NCBI GenBank assembly: GCA_025062295.1
Contig: JANXAJ010000012.1
Location: 1-53,225, forward strand
Source of the DNA: Bacteroidia bacterium
GTDB lineage: Bacteria; Bacteroidota; Bacteroidia; SpSt-205
Length of the DNA: 53,225 bases
Reading direction: 5' to 3'
In this document: one piece after another, positions 17,981-26,812 of the stretch
How the letters are laid out: each line of letters begins with the position of its first letter
How positions within the stretch are numbered: the stretch's first letter is position 1
Program-made: the position numbers and the translations under genes
Notes under the pieces: generated by a model
Seen by the model: only the letters and a program-made list of their open reading frames with translations
What the model was told of the DNA's origin: nothing
Database searches by the model: none

Positions 17981-19180
17981 CTACCCTCTCTCTTGCGCCT
18001 TGCCTAAAAGCCGCTGCCGAAAATCTGCAAGTACGTTCATATAAGTTACATAGGCTTCATAAGGTGAGTTATAAGGATTGAAGTACTTATGCACATCCCC
18101 ATCGGAAAAAAACTTGGTACACATGTAGTAAAAGTGATCACTGGTTTGAAGCCGCAGCCAATCTCGCCAGATGGAGGGGTCTTCTTCATTTTCTACCAGT
18201 GGTTCTAATGCGTAGAGAGTTTCAAAAGCATCTGTCTGCAGCTCGTTTCCAAGCCAGGCTGTGAGGTCTCGCTCTGAGTCTGCCCACGAAAGAGGCATAG
18301 GTACGCTAAGCTTTGCCACAGGCTGATACGCCTCAAGAATCCAAGAAGGCGTTACGAAAGTCCCTCTCCCTTCTGAAAGCATTAGATTGACCCAATGTTC
18401 AAAAAACTCAAATATGCCTGTATCTGCCCACTGGTGCTCTCCAAATGTTTCATAATCCATGAAGAGATTCACAAGCTTTTGTTCAGAGGGTAGGGCACTC
18501 AACCACCCCGCATACTTTTCAGCCGTCAAAGGCCATTCTGACCACTCTCTATTGGAAAATCGGAAGGCAATATCATCACTGAAGCGATAGTGCCGAAGGA
18601 GCAGTTTAAGCGGAGCAGCCGCACTTTCGTAGAGATAGTTTGGACTGCGCCATCCCAATAGGGTATCAGCCCCCTCAGCCAGCATCCCTTCAAAGCCTAA
18701 CTCTGAAACCCACCGGGCCACTTCATCATAATACACCAATTCAGTATTGCGAAAAATTTTGGGTGTAGTGCTGAATAGCCTTTCTATGGTCTCTATGTGT
18801 TTTTTCACTTGCCGTTCAAACTCTCGTCGAGACTTTAGACAGGAAAGGCTATGAGCGTAGGTCTCACCCACGATTTCGACGCCTCCTGTTTGATGAAGCG
18901 CCTGAAAACTTTCCAGTACCTCTGGACCATAGAATTGCATTTGCTCCAGAGCACTGCCACTGATTGCAAAAGCTACTGAAAATCGCTCAGGCCCCCACTT
19001 CTCTATCAAGTGCTTCAGGAGGGCATTCATGGGCAAGTAACACTTACGAGCGATGCGTTGGAAAAGAGTACGATTGTTTAGCTCATGATAGTACTCATGA
19101 GACACCCCAATGTCAAAGAATCGGTAAATCCGTAAGCGGAAAGGCTGATGCACTTGAAAGTAGAGGCATATGTGCTTCAT
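17981..19180 (-). CDS. Glycoside hydrolase family 57 (alpha-amylase/glucan-acting enzyme)
   Basis: A 399-residue cytoplasmic GH57 protein (no signal peptide) that would cleave or transfer alpha-1,4-glucan chains. The N-terminus CLYFQVHQPFRLR is the family's first conserved region. RNTELVYYDEVARW probably carries the nucleophile Glu and FMDYETFGEHQW the acid/base Asp of regions 3 and 4. Its ATG overlaps the GT4 stop by 4 nt, and it is the last gene of the debranching enzyme-GT4-GH57 operon, a common Bacteroidota arrangement for intracellular glycogen turnover. Hydrolase versus glucanotransferase activity cannot be told apart here. Confidence 0.88.
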   Translation of the reverse strand: MKHICLYFQVHQPFRLRIYRFFDIGVSHEYYHELNNRTLFQRIARKCYLPMNALLKHLIEKWGPERFSVAFAISGSALEQMQFYGPEVLESFQALHQTGGVEIVGETYAHSLSCLKSRREFERQVKKHIETIERLFSTTPKIFRNTELVYYDEVARWVSELGFEGMLAEGADTLLGWRSPNYLYESAAAPLKLLLRHYRFSDDIAFRFSNREWSEWPLTAEKYAGWLSALPSEQKLVNLFMDYETFGEHQWADTGIFEFFEHWVNLMLSEGRGTFVTPSWILEAYQPVAKLSVPMPLSWADSERDLTAWLGNELQTDAFETLYALEPLVENEEDPSIWRDWLRLQTSDHFYYMCTKFFSDGDVHKYFNPYNSPYEAYVTYMNVLADFRQRLLGKAQERG

Positions 19181-20457
19181 CTCAGAAGAGATTTATAGGC
19201 TTCAATCACGCGTGCACTGGAGCGTTCCCATTGGAGTTGAGAGAGTTCTGCTTGAGCATAGCGAATAAAGAAAGGACGGATGCCCTTATACTGCAAAACC
19301 CCGTAGATTAAGTCAGCCAAGCCATCCACATCCCAGAAGTCTACTTTGAGGGCATGAGGAAGGACTTCAGCGACGCCAGATTGACGAGAGACAATAACAG
19401 GGACACCAGCCCGTAAGGCTTCCAAAGCTGAGATGCCAAAAGGTTCTGACACGGAGGGCATAACATACACATCACTCAAATCAAATAGTCTCTCCACCTC
19501 AGGAGGAGGCAGAAATCCTGTAAAACTGAAACGAGCCCCTAGCCGAAGCTGAGCCACCCGCCGAATCACGCTACGCAGGAGATCACCCGTCCCCGCCATG
19601 ACAAAGTGAGCCTCAGGTACGTAAGGCGCCAGCCGAGCTGCTGCCTCTACAAAGTATTCAGGTCCCTTCTGATGCGTAACACGCCCCAAAAAAGTTACTA
19701 CCTTCTGCTTAGAAGGGGGACGCTGAAGAGGTTGCCTGTCTTTCGGCAGGACAGCATTATGAATTGCCCATATTTTATCCAAAGGAATGCCATATTTTTC
19801 GGCTACGACCGAACGAGTATAGAAACTCACAGCAATAATCAAATCAGCTCCTTCAAATCCCATCTGCTCAATTGAGCGTACTTCTGGATTTGGATTGTCG
19901 CCAGAACGATCATATTCGGTAGCATGGACATGAACCACTAAAGGTTTGCCTGTCTTGGCCTTCAACCACAAGCCTCCTAAGTAAGTAAGCCAGTCATGAG
20001 CGTGGATAATGTCAAATGTTTCTCTCTCTGCAAGATGGCTCACGGCATAAGCGTACCGATAGACCTCGCTCAGAAGGTCAGGTCCATAGCGTCCCGAAAA
20101 CTCTAAGCGTAAGGCCTCTTCCTGTTGAGTCCAAACCATCCTCTCCTGCACAGATTCAAAGAGAACCTCAGGATAAGTCAGAAGCTCCAAGTAAGGACCA
20201 AGGGCCGTCTTGACCCCATAAAAGGTGATATGATGCCAGAAGGGAGGTAGAGGAACTGCCCAACTGCGAGGGATCTCTATCTCATGAGCACCTAAAAGTT
20301 TATATCCATTAAGAGGCTCGTCCCCCGAGCGAAAAGGCATGACAAAAGTAACCTGTACCTTATGATAGGCAAGACCACGGACGAGCCCATAGCATGCTAC
20401 GCCGAGCCCACCAGCAATACGAGGAGGAAATTCCCACCCCAGCATGAGTACTCTCAT
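19177..20457 (-). CDS. GT4 glycosyltransferase, glycogen synthase-like
   Basis: A 426-residue GT-B fold glycosyltransferase that probably elongates alpha-glucan from a nucleotide sugar. Seen are the N-terminal MLGWEFPPRIAGGLGVACYG acceptor loop, HAHDWLTYLGG, the donor-domain FLGRVTHQKGPEYFVEAA, and PSVSEPFGISALEALRAG, whose Glu residues contact the nucleotide sugar in this family. I take the ATG at 20457, which overlaps the debranching enzyme stop as ATGA and gives MRVLMLGWEFPPR, the usual beginning. The frame is open to 20505. Between a debranching enzyme and a GH57 enzyme, glycogen or maltooligosaccharide synthesis is the natural inference. Confidence 0.88.
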   Translation of the reverse strand: MRVLMLGWEFPPRIAGGLGVACYGLVRGLAYHKVQVTFVMPFRSGDEPLNGYKLLGAHEIEIPRSWAVPLPPFWHHITFYGVKTALGPYLELLTYPEVLFESVQERMVWTQQEEALRLEFSGRYGPDLLSEVYRYAYAVSHLAERETFDIIHAHDWLTYLGGLWLKAKTGKPLVVHVHATEYDRSGDNPNPEVRSIEQMGFEGADLIIAVSFYTRSVVAEKYGIPLDKIWAIHNAVLPKDRQPLQRPPSKQKVVTFLGRVTHQKGPEYFVEAAARLAPYVPEAHFVMAGTGDLLRSVIRRVAQLRLGARFSFTGFLPPPEVERLFDLSDVYVMPSVSEPFGISALEALRAGVPVIVSRQSGVAEVLPHALKVDFWDVDGLADLIYGVLQYKGIRPFFIRYAQAELSQLQWERSSARVIEAYKSLLR

Positions 20458-22298
20458 AGCGCTTTGAGAAAAAAAGCAGCGCGTAGCACCTCTCCCACAC
20501 TCCAAGCCTGAGCCGGAGCCCCCCTGGGAGGGTGGGGAGCATCTCCGTCGTAAATCTCAGCCAAAGTACCCCAACCGTATGCATATAGGGCTTCCTCTAA
20601 ACCATTTATAAGCTTGAGAAGAGGGATTCGTGCGCCTTCACCCCAGAGACTCAGCCGAGCATCAATATAGGAACCCATAAGCCAGAGCCAGACCGTTCCG
20701 TTATGATACGCCTTATCTCGTTCAGTAGGAGAACCTTGATATTGCCCACAATATTGAGGATCAGCGGGTGAAAGGGTGCGCAGCCCACGAGGTGTGAGAA
20801 GATGCTTTTCCACTTCATGTAGAATAAGCTCAGCTATTTTCTCACTGACTGGTCGGTAGGGGAGAGCAGCTGCGAAGAGTTGATTAGGACGCATCTGCCA
20901 GCTTACCTCTTCCTCTGCTCGCCAGTCTGCTAAGTAGCCTCGCGCTTTATTCCAGAAAGTTGGTTTGAAGGACTCTAAGACTTTACGAGCCAGCAAGCCC
21001 CATCGCCACCGAATACCCTCCTGAGAAGCAATCTCTGCCACAAAACGCACAGCCATATACCATAGGGCATTTAGCTCTACCAGAGCACCCCGTCGCGGCA
21101 CAGCAGGCTTGCCTTCTACGAGTGCATCCATCCACGAGGCAGGCGGAACCTCCTCAACAAAAAGAAGTCCATTCTCTCCACATAGCCGCTGCATGTATCC
21201 AACCAGCACTTGTAGAAGAGCTTCGCCATATCGTTCCCATATCTCCTTAGGTGACACTCCCATTCGGGTCGCCTGCATCAGCGCCCATATCCACCACAAT
21301 CCCGTATCTTCACTGTTATACTGATTAGGAAAAACATTAGGGAAGAGCCCATTTGGCGATAAAAACTGTAGCGCTGTCTCCATCACCTTATGAAACCTGG
21401 AGGTCTGACCCCGTGCTAGCGTCAGCCCTGGCAAGCTAATAAAAGTATCTCGTCCCCACACGCTAAACCACGGATGACCAGCTATAATGTATTCACCTGT
21501 CTTATCCTTCAGAAAAAAGCTATCCGCTGCCTCACTCAGTGCTTGGAAAAAAGTAGTATGGGAGTAACGGCGCTCTGGCAGCCCTAAAGAGGCAGAAGCG
21601 ATAGGCTGGGAACTGAGTACAATCAGAACCTCTCCTGCTGTATGAAGGCGCCATTCCCAACATTCAGAGGCAGAAAGTATCTCTATTGCTTCATACCCCC
21701 GCTCCTCCTCCCTCGGATAGAAGACCCCCTCATAAGCATATGCCCAGGGGATGAATCGAGGCAGAGGTTCTGTGTAGAAATACAGAGTAAGCCCCTCAGG
21801 AAAAATAAGCCTTTCTCCCAGCCTTTCTACCCGAAAAAACTCCCGACGCAAGGTATGCCACGGACGAGCAGACCATAAAGGAATCCATCGGAAAAGAGCC
21901 CCACCCGAAAAGCGATATCGTAATAACCAGAGAGGATCCGTCGGAGAAAGATAGAGAGTCTTTTCCACAGAGACGTCACCGATATGATAAACCCATCTCC
22001 AAGGAGGTCCTACATGAAAGCTATGAAGATGCCTATAGCCTTCCCATGTGAGCTTGCGATGAAAGTACTGACTTGTGAGGAGAAACCGCCCTTCCTGTAG
22101 ATAAAGCTCCTCTTGCATTTGAGGAAGGAATTCGTATCGCTCAAAGCCTTTCCAGAGGGAGAACCAGCTATGATACTTGCGGGTCGGGCATCCCCAGAGC
22201 GTCGTCGCTGCAAAACCGCCCCACTCCGTAGCTTGAATCAGCTCTCGCTCCAGTGCCCAAATCGGCTCTATTAAGGGCACCCGACCGACACGCTCCAC
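20454..22298 (-). CDS. Glycogen debranching enzyme (amylo-alpha-1,6-glucosidase)
   Basis: A 614-residue protein with an N-terminal beta-rich domain (about residues 15-250, starting ATEWGGFAATTLWGCPTRKYH) and an (alpha/alpha)6 barrel C-terminal domain. Barrel motifs are SVWGRDTFISLPG, NSEDTGLWWIWAL and the terminal PRGAPAQAWSVGEVLRA, all typical of archaeal/bacterial GDE proteins that remove alpha-1,6 branches in the cytoplasm. The start is GTG at 22298, 4 nt after a TATCTTTG box (22303-22310), so the operon should be leaderless even with a non-ATG start. First gene of the glycogen operon and 37 nt from pruA upstream. Confidence 0.9.
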   Translation of the reverse strand: MERVGRVPLIEPIWALERELIQATEWGGFAATTLWGCPTRKYHSWFSLWKGFERYEFLPQMQEELYLQEGRFLLTSQYFHRKLTWEGYRHLHSFHVGPPWRWVYHIGDVSVEKTLYLSPTDPLWLLRYRFSGGALFRWIPLWSARPWHTLRREFFRVERLGERLIFPEGLTLYFYTEPLPRFIPWAYAYEGVFYPREEERGYEAIEILSASECWEWRLHTAGEVLIVLSSQPIASASLGLPERRYSHTTFFQALSEAADSFFLKDKTGEYIIAGHPWFSVWGRDTFISLPGLTLARGQTSRFHKVMETALQFLSPNGLFPNVFPNQYNSEDTGLWWIWALMQATRMGVSPKEIWERYGEALLQVLVGYMQRLCGENGLLFVEEVPPASWMDALVEGKPAVPRRGALVELNALWYMAVRFVAEIASQEGIRWRWGLLARKVLESFKPTFWNKARGYLADWRAEEEVSWQMRPNQLFAAALPYRPVSEKIAELILHEVEKHLLTPRGLRTLSPADPQYCGQYQGSPTERDKAYHNGTVWLWLMGSYIDARLSLWGEGARIPLLKLINGLEEALYAYGWGTLAEIYDGDAPHPPRGAPAQAWSVGEVLRAAFFLKAL

Positions 22299-22310
22299 GC
22301 TACAAAGATA
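22296..22310 (-). promoter_or_regulatory. -7 box and leaderless GTG start of glycogen operon
   Basis: On the minus strand TATCTTTG (22310-22303), 4 nt (TAGC), then GTG at 22298. It lies in the 37-nt gap after pruA and separates the glycogen operon from pruA. Confidence 0.65.
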
Positions 22311-22335
22311 CGGCTTCCCTTAGGCCTCTTAAAAT

Positions 22336-23949
22336 TTAGCCCATGAAAGGGTAACGGTAATCTCTCGGGGGCAAAAAGTTTTCTTTGATAGCCCGAGGGC
22401 TCACCCATCGGATAAGGTTCCAAGGGGACCCTGCCTTGTCATTCGTACCCGAAGCTCGTCCCCCTCCAAAAGGCTGCTGATTCACTACAGCCCCCGTTGG
22501 CTTGTCATTGATGTAGATATTCCCTGCTGCATACCGAAGAGCATCTAAAGCTCGCTCTATCACCCGCCGGTCCTGAGCCCATATAGCCCCCGTCAAACCA
22601 TAAGGAGAAGTCTCATCCACAAGATAAAGAGACTTTTCCCATTCCTCATCCTCATAGATATACACCGTCAAGACTGGCCCAAAAATCTCCTCCTGCATAA
22701 GCCGATGAAAAGGTTCCTTGGTCAGAAAAAGGGTTGGCTGAATAAAATAGCCCTCCGTGTCGTCATATCCCCCTCCTTCTAAGAGAGTTACGGCCGGATC
22801 CGATTTACCCATTTCAATATAAGAGACAATTTTGTCAAAAGACTTTTTGTCAATTACAGCGGTGATAAAGTTAGAGAGGTCTTCTGGAGGACCTATGCGG
22901 AAGCTACGCATCATCTCCAGTAGCCGATGAAGAACCGCCTCCGCCTGAGAAGCAGGCAAATAGGCTCTGGAAGCAGCTGAACATTTCTGACCTTGATATT
23001 CGTAAGCCCCTCGAGCTAAGGCTACGGCTACTTCCTGCGGATCAGCAGAAGCATGCACCCAAACAAAGTCCTTTCCACCCGTCTCAGCCACTACGCGAGG
23101 ATAATTCCGATAAGAGGGAAGATTTCGTCCAATACTTTGCCACAAAAGATTAAGAGTCTCTGTAGAACCTGTAAAGTGAAGTCCAGCAAATTGAGGATGA
23201 CGCAAGGCGACTTCAGAGAGGGTCGGACCAGAGACAACAAGCATATTAATTACTCCCTCAGGCAAGCCTGCTTCTAAAAGAATGTCAAGAATGATCCGAG
23301 CTGAGTAGAGCTGAGTCTCGGCGGGCTTCCACAAGACTACATTCCCCATAAGGGCAGGGGCTGATGGAAGGTTACCAGCGATAGAGGCGAAATTGAAAGG
23401 GGTAATGGCTACAATAAACCCTTCCAGCGGCCGATAGTCCAAACGATTCCGAACTCCTGACGGGCTTGACGGCTGCCACCGCATGATCCACTCCGCATAA
23501 TGCACATTGAACCGCCAGAAGTCCGCCAGTTCAGCGATAATATCTATTTCAGACTGGAATACGGTTTTTGACTGCCCAATCATGCATGCTGCATTCGCAG
23601 CAGCACGATATTTGTGAGAGAGAAGATCAGCTGCCTTGAGAAAAATCTCGGCTCGTCGTTCAAAGGGCCAGCGACTCCATTCTCGATGGGCTTGAAGCGC
23701 GGCCTGAATAGCAGCCTCTACCCCTTCATGACCCAACCGATAGGCTGTGCCTAAAAGGTGATGCTTACGATGGGGCGCTGCCAACGAAAAAGGTGTGCCT
23801 TCCCACCTCTTCCCTCCAATAAAACTGTGCACCTGAACATGCTCTCTATAGGCATGCTCGAGGGCCTCCAAGAGCTCCTGCCGCTCTGCTGAGCCTGGCG
23901 CATACGATAAGACTACCTCGTTCGCCGGTAGGGGAAAGCTCCATTCCAT
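22336..23949 (-). CDS. pruA: L-glutamate gamma-semialdehyde (1-pyrroline-5-carboxylate) dehydrogenase
   Basis: A 537-residue aldehyde dehydrogenase for the second step of proline breakdown, giving glutamate with reduction of NAD. It has FIVAITPFNFASIAGNLPSAP (cofactor pocket), VVAETGGKDFVW with the general-base Glu (about residue 286), and GQKCSAASRAY with the catalytic Cys (about 322). The C-terminal NQQPFGGGRASGTNDKAG is typical of the mammalian-type P5CDH group common in Bacteroidota. No proline dehydrogenase gene is in the window. A TATTTTTG box (23954-23961) ends 4 nt before the ATG, inside the 18-nt gap after queF, so it can be expressed independently of queF. Confidence 0.93.
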   Translation of the reverse strand: MEWSFPLPANEVVLSYAPGSAERQELLEALEHAYREHVQVHSFIGGKRWEGTPFSLAAPHRKHHLLGTAYRLGHEGVEAAIQAALQAHREWSRWPFERRAEIFLKAADLLSHKYRAAANAACMIGQSKTVFQSEIDIIAELADFWRFNVHYAEWIMRWQPSSPSGVRNRLDYRPLEGFIVAITPFNFASIAGNLPSAPALMGNVVLWKPAETQLYSARIILDILLEAGLPEGVINMLVVSGPTLSEVALRHPQFAGLHFTGSTETLNLLWQSIGRNLPSYRNYPRVVAETGGKDFVWVHASADPQEVAVALARGAYEYQGQKCSAASRAYLPASQAEAVLHRLLEMMRSFRIGPPEDLSNFITAVIDKKSFDKIVSYIEMGKSDPAVTLLEGGGYDDTEGYFIQPTLFLTKEPFHRLMQEEIFGPVLTVYIYEDEEWEKSLYLVDETSPYGLTGAIWAQDRRVIERALDALRYAAGNIYINDKPTGAVVNQQPFGGGRASGTNDKAGSPWNLIRWVSPRAIKENFLPPRDYRYPFMG

Positions 23950-23961
23950 TCCGCAAAAATA
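23947..23961 (-). promoter_or_regulatory. -7 box and leaderless start of pruA
   Basis: On the minus strand TATTTTTG (23961-23954), 4 nt (CGGA), then ATG at 23949. Confidence 0.6.
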
Positions 23962-23967
23962 AGAGAG

Positions 23968-24393
23968 CTAAGGGATGAGTCGCTGTATCTCTTTCGGGAG
24001 ATCCTCTAAGTTCCCTCTTGCTATATGAACCGTGGTCAAAATCCCTCCCCGAATATTATACCTCAAAGAAAGTCTCATATACCGAGGAAGAAGCACTGTC
24101 CACAAATCCTCAAATAGAAGGTCCGCCACAGGCTCCTGGAAAATTTCGGCATTCCGATAGCTGAAGAGATACATCTTCAAGGATTTGAGCTCTATGCACC
24201 TATCTGAGGGGATATACCATATATCCAACGTACCGATATCGGGCAGTCCTGTACCTGGACACACAGCGCTAAACTCCTCTGTATGAAGGTGAATAAGCTG
24301 AGGTTGCTGGGTAACAAAAGAAAAAGTTTCCAATAGGGCACGCCGCTCAGGACTGCGCACTTCGTCTCGCGTGTCTGCTATTCTGATAGGCAT
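23968..24393 (-). CDS. queF: NADPH-dependent preQ0 reductase QueF
   Basis: A 141-residue single-domain T-fold enzyme that reduces the nitrile of 7-cyano-7-deazaguanine to preQ1 for queuosine in tRNA. The catalytic Cys is in FSAVCPGTGLPDIGT with the Asp proton donor, and CIELKSLKMYLFSYRN is the QueF signature. Length fits the short (type I) QueF. It starts 4 nt after the rluB stop, so it is co-transcribed with rluB; both genes act on RNA modification. Confidence 0.93.
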   Translation of the reverse strand: MPIRIADTRDEVRSPERRALLETFSFVTQQPQLIHLHTEEFSAVCPGTGLPDIGTLDIWYIPSDRCIELKSLKMYLFSYRNAEIFQEPVADLLFEDLWTVLLPRYMRLSLRYNIRGGILTTVHIARGNLEDLPKEIQRLIP

Positions 24394-24397
24394 CGGG

Positions 24398-25207
24398 TCA
24401 GACCGATTGATTGGCGATCATCTTAAGCCAGCTTACTTCTTGTGGAGTAAGGAATCGCCATTTGCCTCTCGGCACACCTTTGCGAGTCAGTGGTCCGAAG
24501 GCTATGCGATCTAACGACTTGAGACGATAGTTTAGGTGTTCAAGCATACGCCTCACAATATGCTTTCTACCGATATGAAGGGTGATAATCAAAGTGTAGG
24601 GATCCTCTAAGTAAGCCTCATCTGCTCGGGCTACCCCATCAGGAAGGGGTATCCCTTCCAGGAGTTTCTGCACTACCGTAGCATTCATTGGCTTGACCGT
24701 CGTAGCGCGATAGGTACGGGGCACTTTCCTTGCAGGGTGCAAGAGCTTCTGAGCTAAATCCCCATCGTTTGTCAAAAGAAGGATGCCCGTCGTATTGCGA
24801 TCTAAGCGTCCAACTGGATATAACCGAACAGGCGGTGCTCCCTCAAGCAGTGATAGTACGGTGGGACGCCCTTTTTCATCTCGGACCGTACAAATGGTAT
24901 TCTTAGGCTTATTGAGGAGAATATACACGGGCTTCTCAGGCTTCAGAAGCTCTCCCTTGTAAGTAACCTTATCCTTCTGTATATCCACATATTTCCATGG
25001 TTCATAGACGACCTCTCCATTAACAGTAACTTGTCCATTCTTAATGATTTTAGCAGCTCTCCGCCGAGAGGCTACTCCAGCTAAGCTTAGATAACGAACC
25101 AGTCGTACTTGCTGAGGCAGAGAAGGGACTTCCACACGGTTAGGCCTTTTGTGCGGAGATTGACGACCCTTTTTGGCAGAGATGCTTTTAGGGGATTGGC
25201 TTTTCAT
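24398..25207 (-). CDS. rRNA pseudouridine synthase, RluB/RsuA family
   Basis: A 269-residue RNA-modifying enzyme. A basic N-terminal tail (residues 1-33, Lys/Arg/Ser-rich) precedes an S4 RNA-binding domain (RYLSLAGVASRRRAAKIIKNG) and the catalytic PVGRLDRNTTGILLLTNDG, where Asp is the pseudouridine synthase nucleophile. The target is probably 23S rRNA as in RluB, but RluE/F or RsuA-type specificity cannot be excluded. The basic tail is common in Bacteroidota versions. Upstream on the same strand are an imperfect box (TATTTTTC, 25221-25214, 6 nt before the ATG) and the end of a small broken gene that overlaps the start by 20 nt. Confidence 0.88.
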   Translation of the reverse strand: MKSQSPKSISAKKGRQSPHKRPNRVEVPSLPQQVRLVRYLSLAGVASRRRAAKIIKNGQVTVNGEVVYEPWKYVDIQKDKVTYKGELLKPEKPVYILLNKPKNTICTVRDEKGRPTVLSLLEGAPPVRLYPVGRLDRNTTGILLLTNDGDLAQKLLHPARKVPRTYRATTVKPMNATVVQKLLEGIPLPDGVARADEAYLEDPYTLIITLHIGRKHIVRRMLEHLNYRLKSLDRIAFGPLTRKGVPRGKWRFLTPQEVSWLKMIANQSV

Positions 25208-25387
25208 AGAGAGGAAAAATACAAAGTCTTTTCGGTTCTATCCCCGCAAAACGAATAGCCTCAAGTCTCACCATGCGCTCCTGCAGAGCCCCTATACGAG
25301 AGTAAGGAGCCCTCCTAAACGCTCTAAAATTTCGTTCAGGCTCTCGCTTTCAATAGCCTGGATAAAAGACTTTCCCCCTTCCTCCAT
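25188..25387 (-). pseudogene. Possible small gene split over two frames upstream of rluB
   Basis: On the minus strand an ATG at 25387 opens a 31-codon frame (MEEGGKSFIQAIESESLNEI...) ending at TAG 25292. Just before that stop the neighbouring frame continues with protein-like sequence (RIGALQERMVRLEAIRFAG.. to ..PLYEKPIP) ending at TAA 25188, inside the rluB start. Joined by a -1 shift near 25297 they make one helical protein of about 66 residues. The 300-nt gap between purB and rluB is otherwise unusually long for this window. It could be a frameshifted gene, an assembly error, programmed frameshifting, two mini-proteins or chance. I recognise no family. Confidence 0.3.
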
Positions 25388-25507
25388 TTCCAAATGCCTA
25401 ACTTTAGCTCTATCTGAGAAGAAGTCTTTAGACCCCTATTCTTCTATGAGAAAAAGTCAGCTTTGCTATACTTTGCACTAAAGAGATCATCTCCCTCAGG
25501 AGGAGAA

Positions 25508-26812
25508 TTACGGCGGAGGAATGCTCTCTGGGGCATAACCTAAATAAGCCGTTGGGGGTATATCTACTGAGAATCTGCCTTGCTTTATCGCTTCTTGGGC
25601 CAGTTCGTACGCATTCACTTGTCCCGCTTTTCTTTCAAGTATTTGCCACGCCTCAGAAAGGATTTCTGGATGAGCCTCTAAGTCCTGACGAAGGGCTTCC
25701 TCGTTTGGAGAGAGAAGGGCGAGTCCCTCCTGAAGCGCTTGAATGCCCACAAGCCCATATCCAAGAGCCACTCCCAGGTTTCGTAGAATTGTGGAGTCGC
25801 TCAAGTCCCGCTGGAGGCGAGAAATGGGGAGCTTAGCTGTGAAAAATGACCACATCGCATTTGAAAGATGGAGGTTTCCCTCAGCTAATTCAAAAAGAAT
25901 AGGATTGACCTTATGAGGCATGGTGGAAGAGCCGATCTGTCCTTCCGCACGATGCAGCTGAAGATAGCCCCGATGAACATAAAGCCAGATATCCTGCGCT
26001 AAATCTATCAATATAGCTTGGAGCCGACGCAAGCTATCCCAAATCTCAGCCCAGCGTTCATAGGGAAGAATCTGAGTAGTGAGAGGAAAACGCTTCAGAC
26101 CAAGCTGAGCTGCAAACTGTTCAAAAAAGCTCACCCAGTCTACCTCTGGATAGGCCAGACGGTGAGCATTTAGATTGCCGACGGCTCCCCCTAGCTTTGT
26201 CCAAAAAGGAACTTGCTGCAAGCTTTCATATTCGCTTTTGAGTCTCACGACATATACATAGAGCTCTTTGCCGAGGGTAGTAGGAGAGGCTGGCTGTCCA
26301 TGAGTGAAACTAAGCATTGCCATGCTGCGCCATGCATAGGCTCGCTCATGGAGCGATTGAAGAAGCGCTTCCAGGGCTGGATAGTACACTTGCTTGAGGG
26401 CATCTCTAATCATTAAGGCTTGAGCGGTGGTATTCACATCCTGAGAGGTGAGCCCAAAGTGAATGAAAGCTAAAGCCCCATGAAACTCTGGGGGGAAAAA
26501 GGCTGTCCATCGCTCCCTTAGAAAGTACTCTATGGCTTTTACATCATGTCGGGTTTGCGCCTCTATCTTTCGCAGAGCGGTTAGGACTTCCTCTGTGAAA
26601 GGTTCATAGGCTGATTCCAACTGCTGAAGGAGCGAAGATGGAAGGCGTTGAAGCGGTGGAAGAGGAAGGGATGCCAGCGCCCGAAAGTAGCGCGTTTCCA
26701 CCTGTAGGCGGTAATAAAAAAAAGCCGCCTCGCTTAGATACGTGCGCAAAGAAGCGACATAGCGCCTATATCGCCCCTCTAAGGGGGAAAGCGCCCACAA
26801 GTCCTCAGTCAT
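25508..26812 (-). CDS. purB: Adenylosuccinate lyase
   Basis: 434 residues of the fumarase/aspartase superfamily. The enzyme cleaves SAICAR and adenylosuccinate in purine synthesis. It begins LWALSPLEGRYRRYV, contains FGLTSQDVNTTAQ (active-site Ser-Gln-Asp), FTHGQPASPTTLGKEL with the catalytic His, and the flexible signature loop GSSTMPHKVNPI. The E. coli-like length and SPLEGRY start place it in the longer PurB group. Its ATG overlaps the fabI stop by 4 nt. purL is also in this window but in a different operon. Confidence 0.95.
   Translation of the reverse strand: MTEDLWALSPLEGRYRRYVASLRTYLSEAAFFYYRLQVETRYFRALASLPLPPLQRLPSSLLQQLESAYEPFTEEVLTALRKIEAQTRHDVKAIEYFLRERWTAFFPPEFHGALAFIHFGLTSQDVNTTAQALMIRDALKQVYYPALEALLQSLHERAYAWRSMAMLSFTHGQPASPTTLGKELYVYVVRLKSEYESLQQVPFWTKLGGAVGNLNAHRLAYPEVDWVSFFEQFAAQLGLKRFPLTTQILPYERWAEIWDSLRRLQAILIDLAQDIWLYVHRGYLQLHRAEGQIGSSTMPHKVNPILFELAEGNLHLSNAMWSFFTAKLPISRLQRDLSDSTILRNLGVALGYGLVGIQALQEGLALLSPNEEALRQDLEAHPEILSEAWQILERKAGQVNAYELAQEAIKQGRFSVDIPPTAYLGYAPESIPPP

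Noticed and set aside
25173-25481. A 102-codon plus-strand ORF between rluB and purB
   Set aside because: It has a Ser/Lys/Leu-rich composition without domains, starts inside rluB antisense and lies opposite better minus-strand coding signal.
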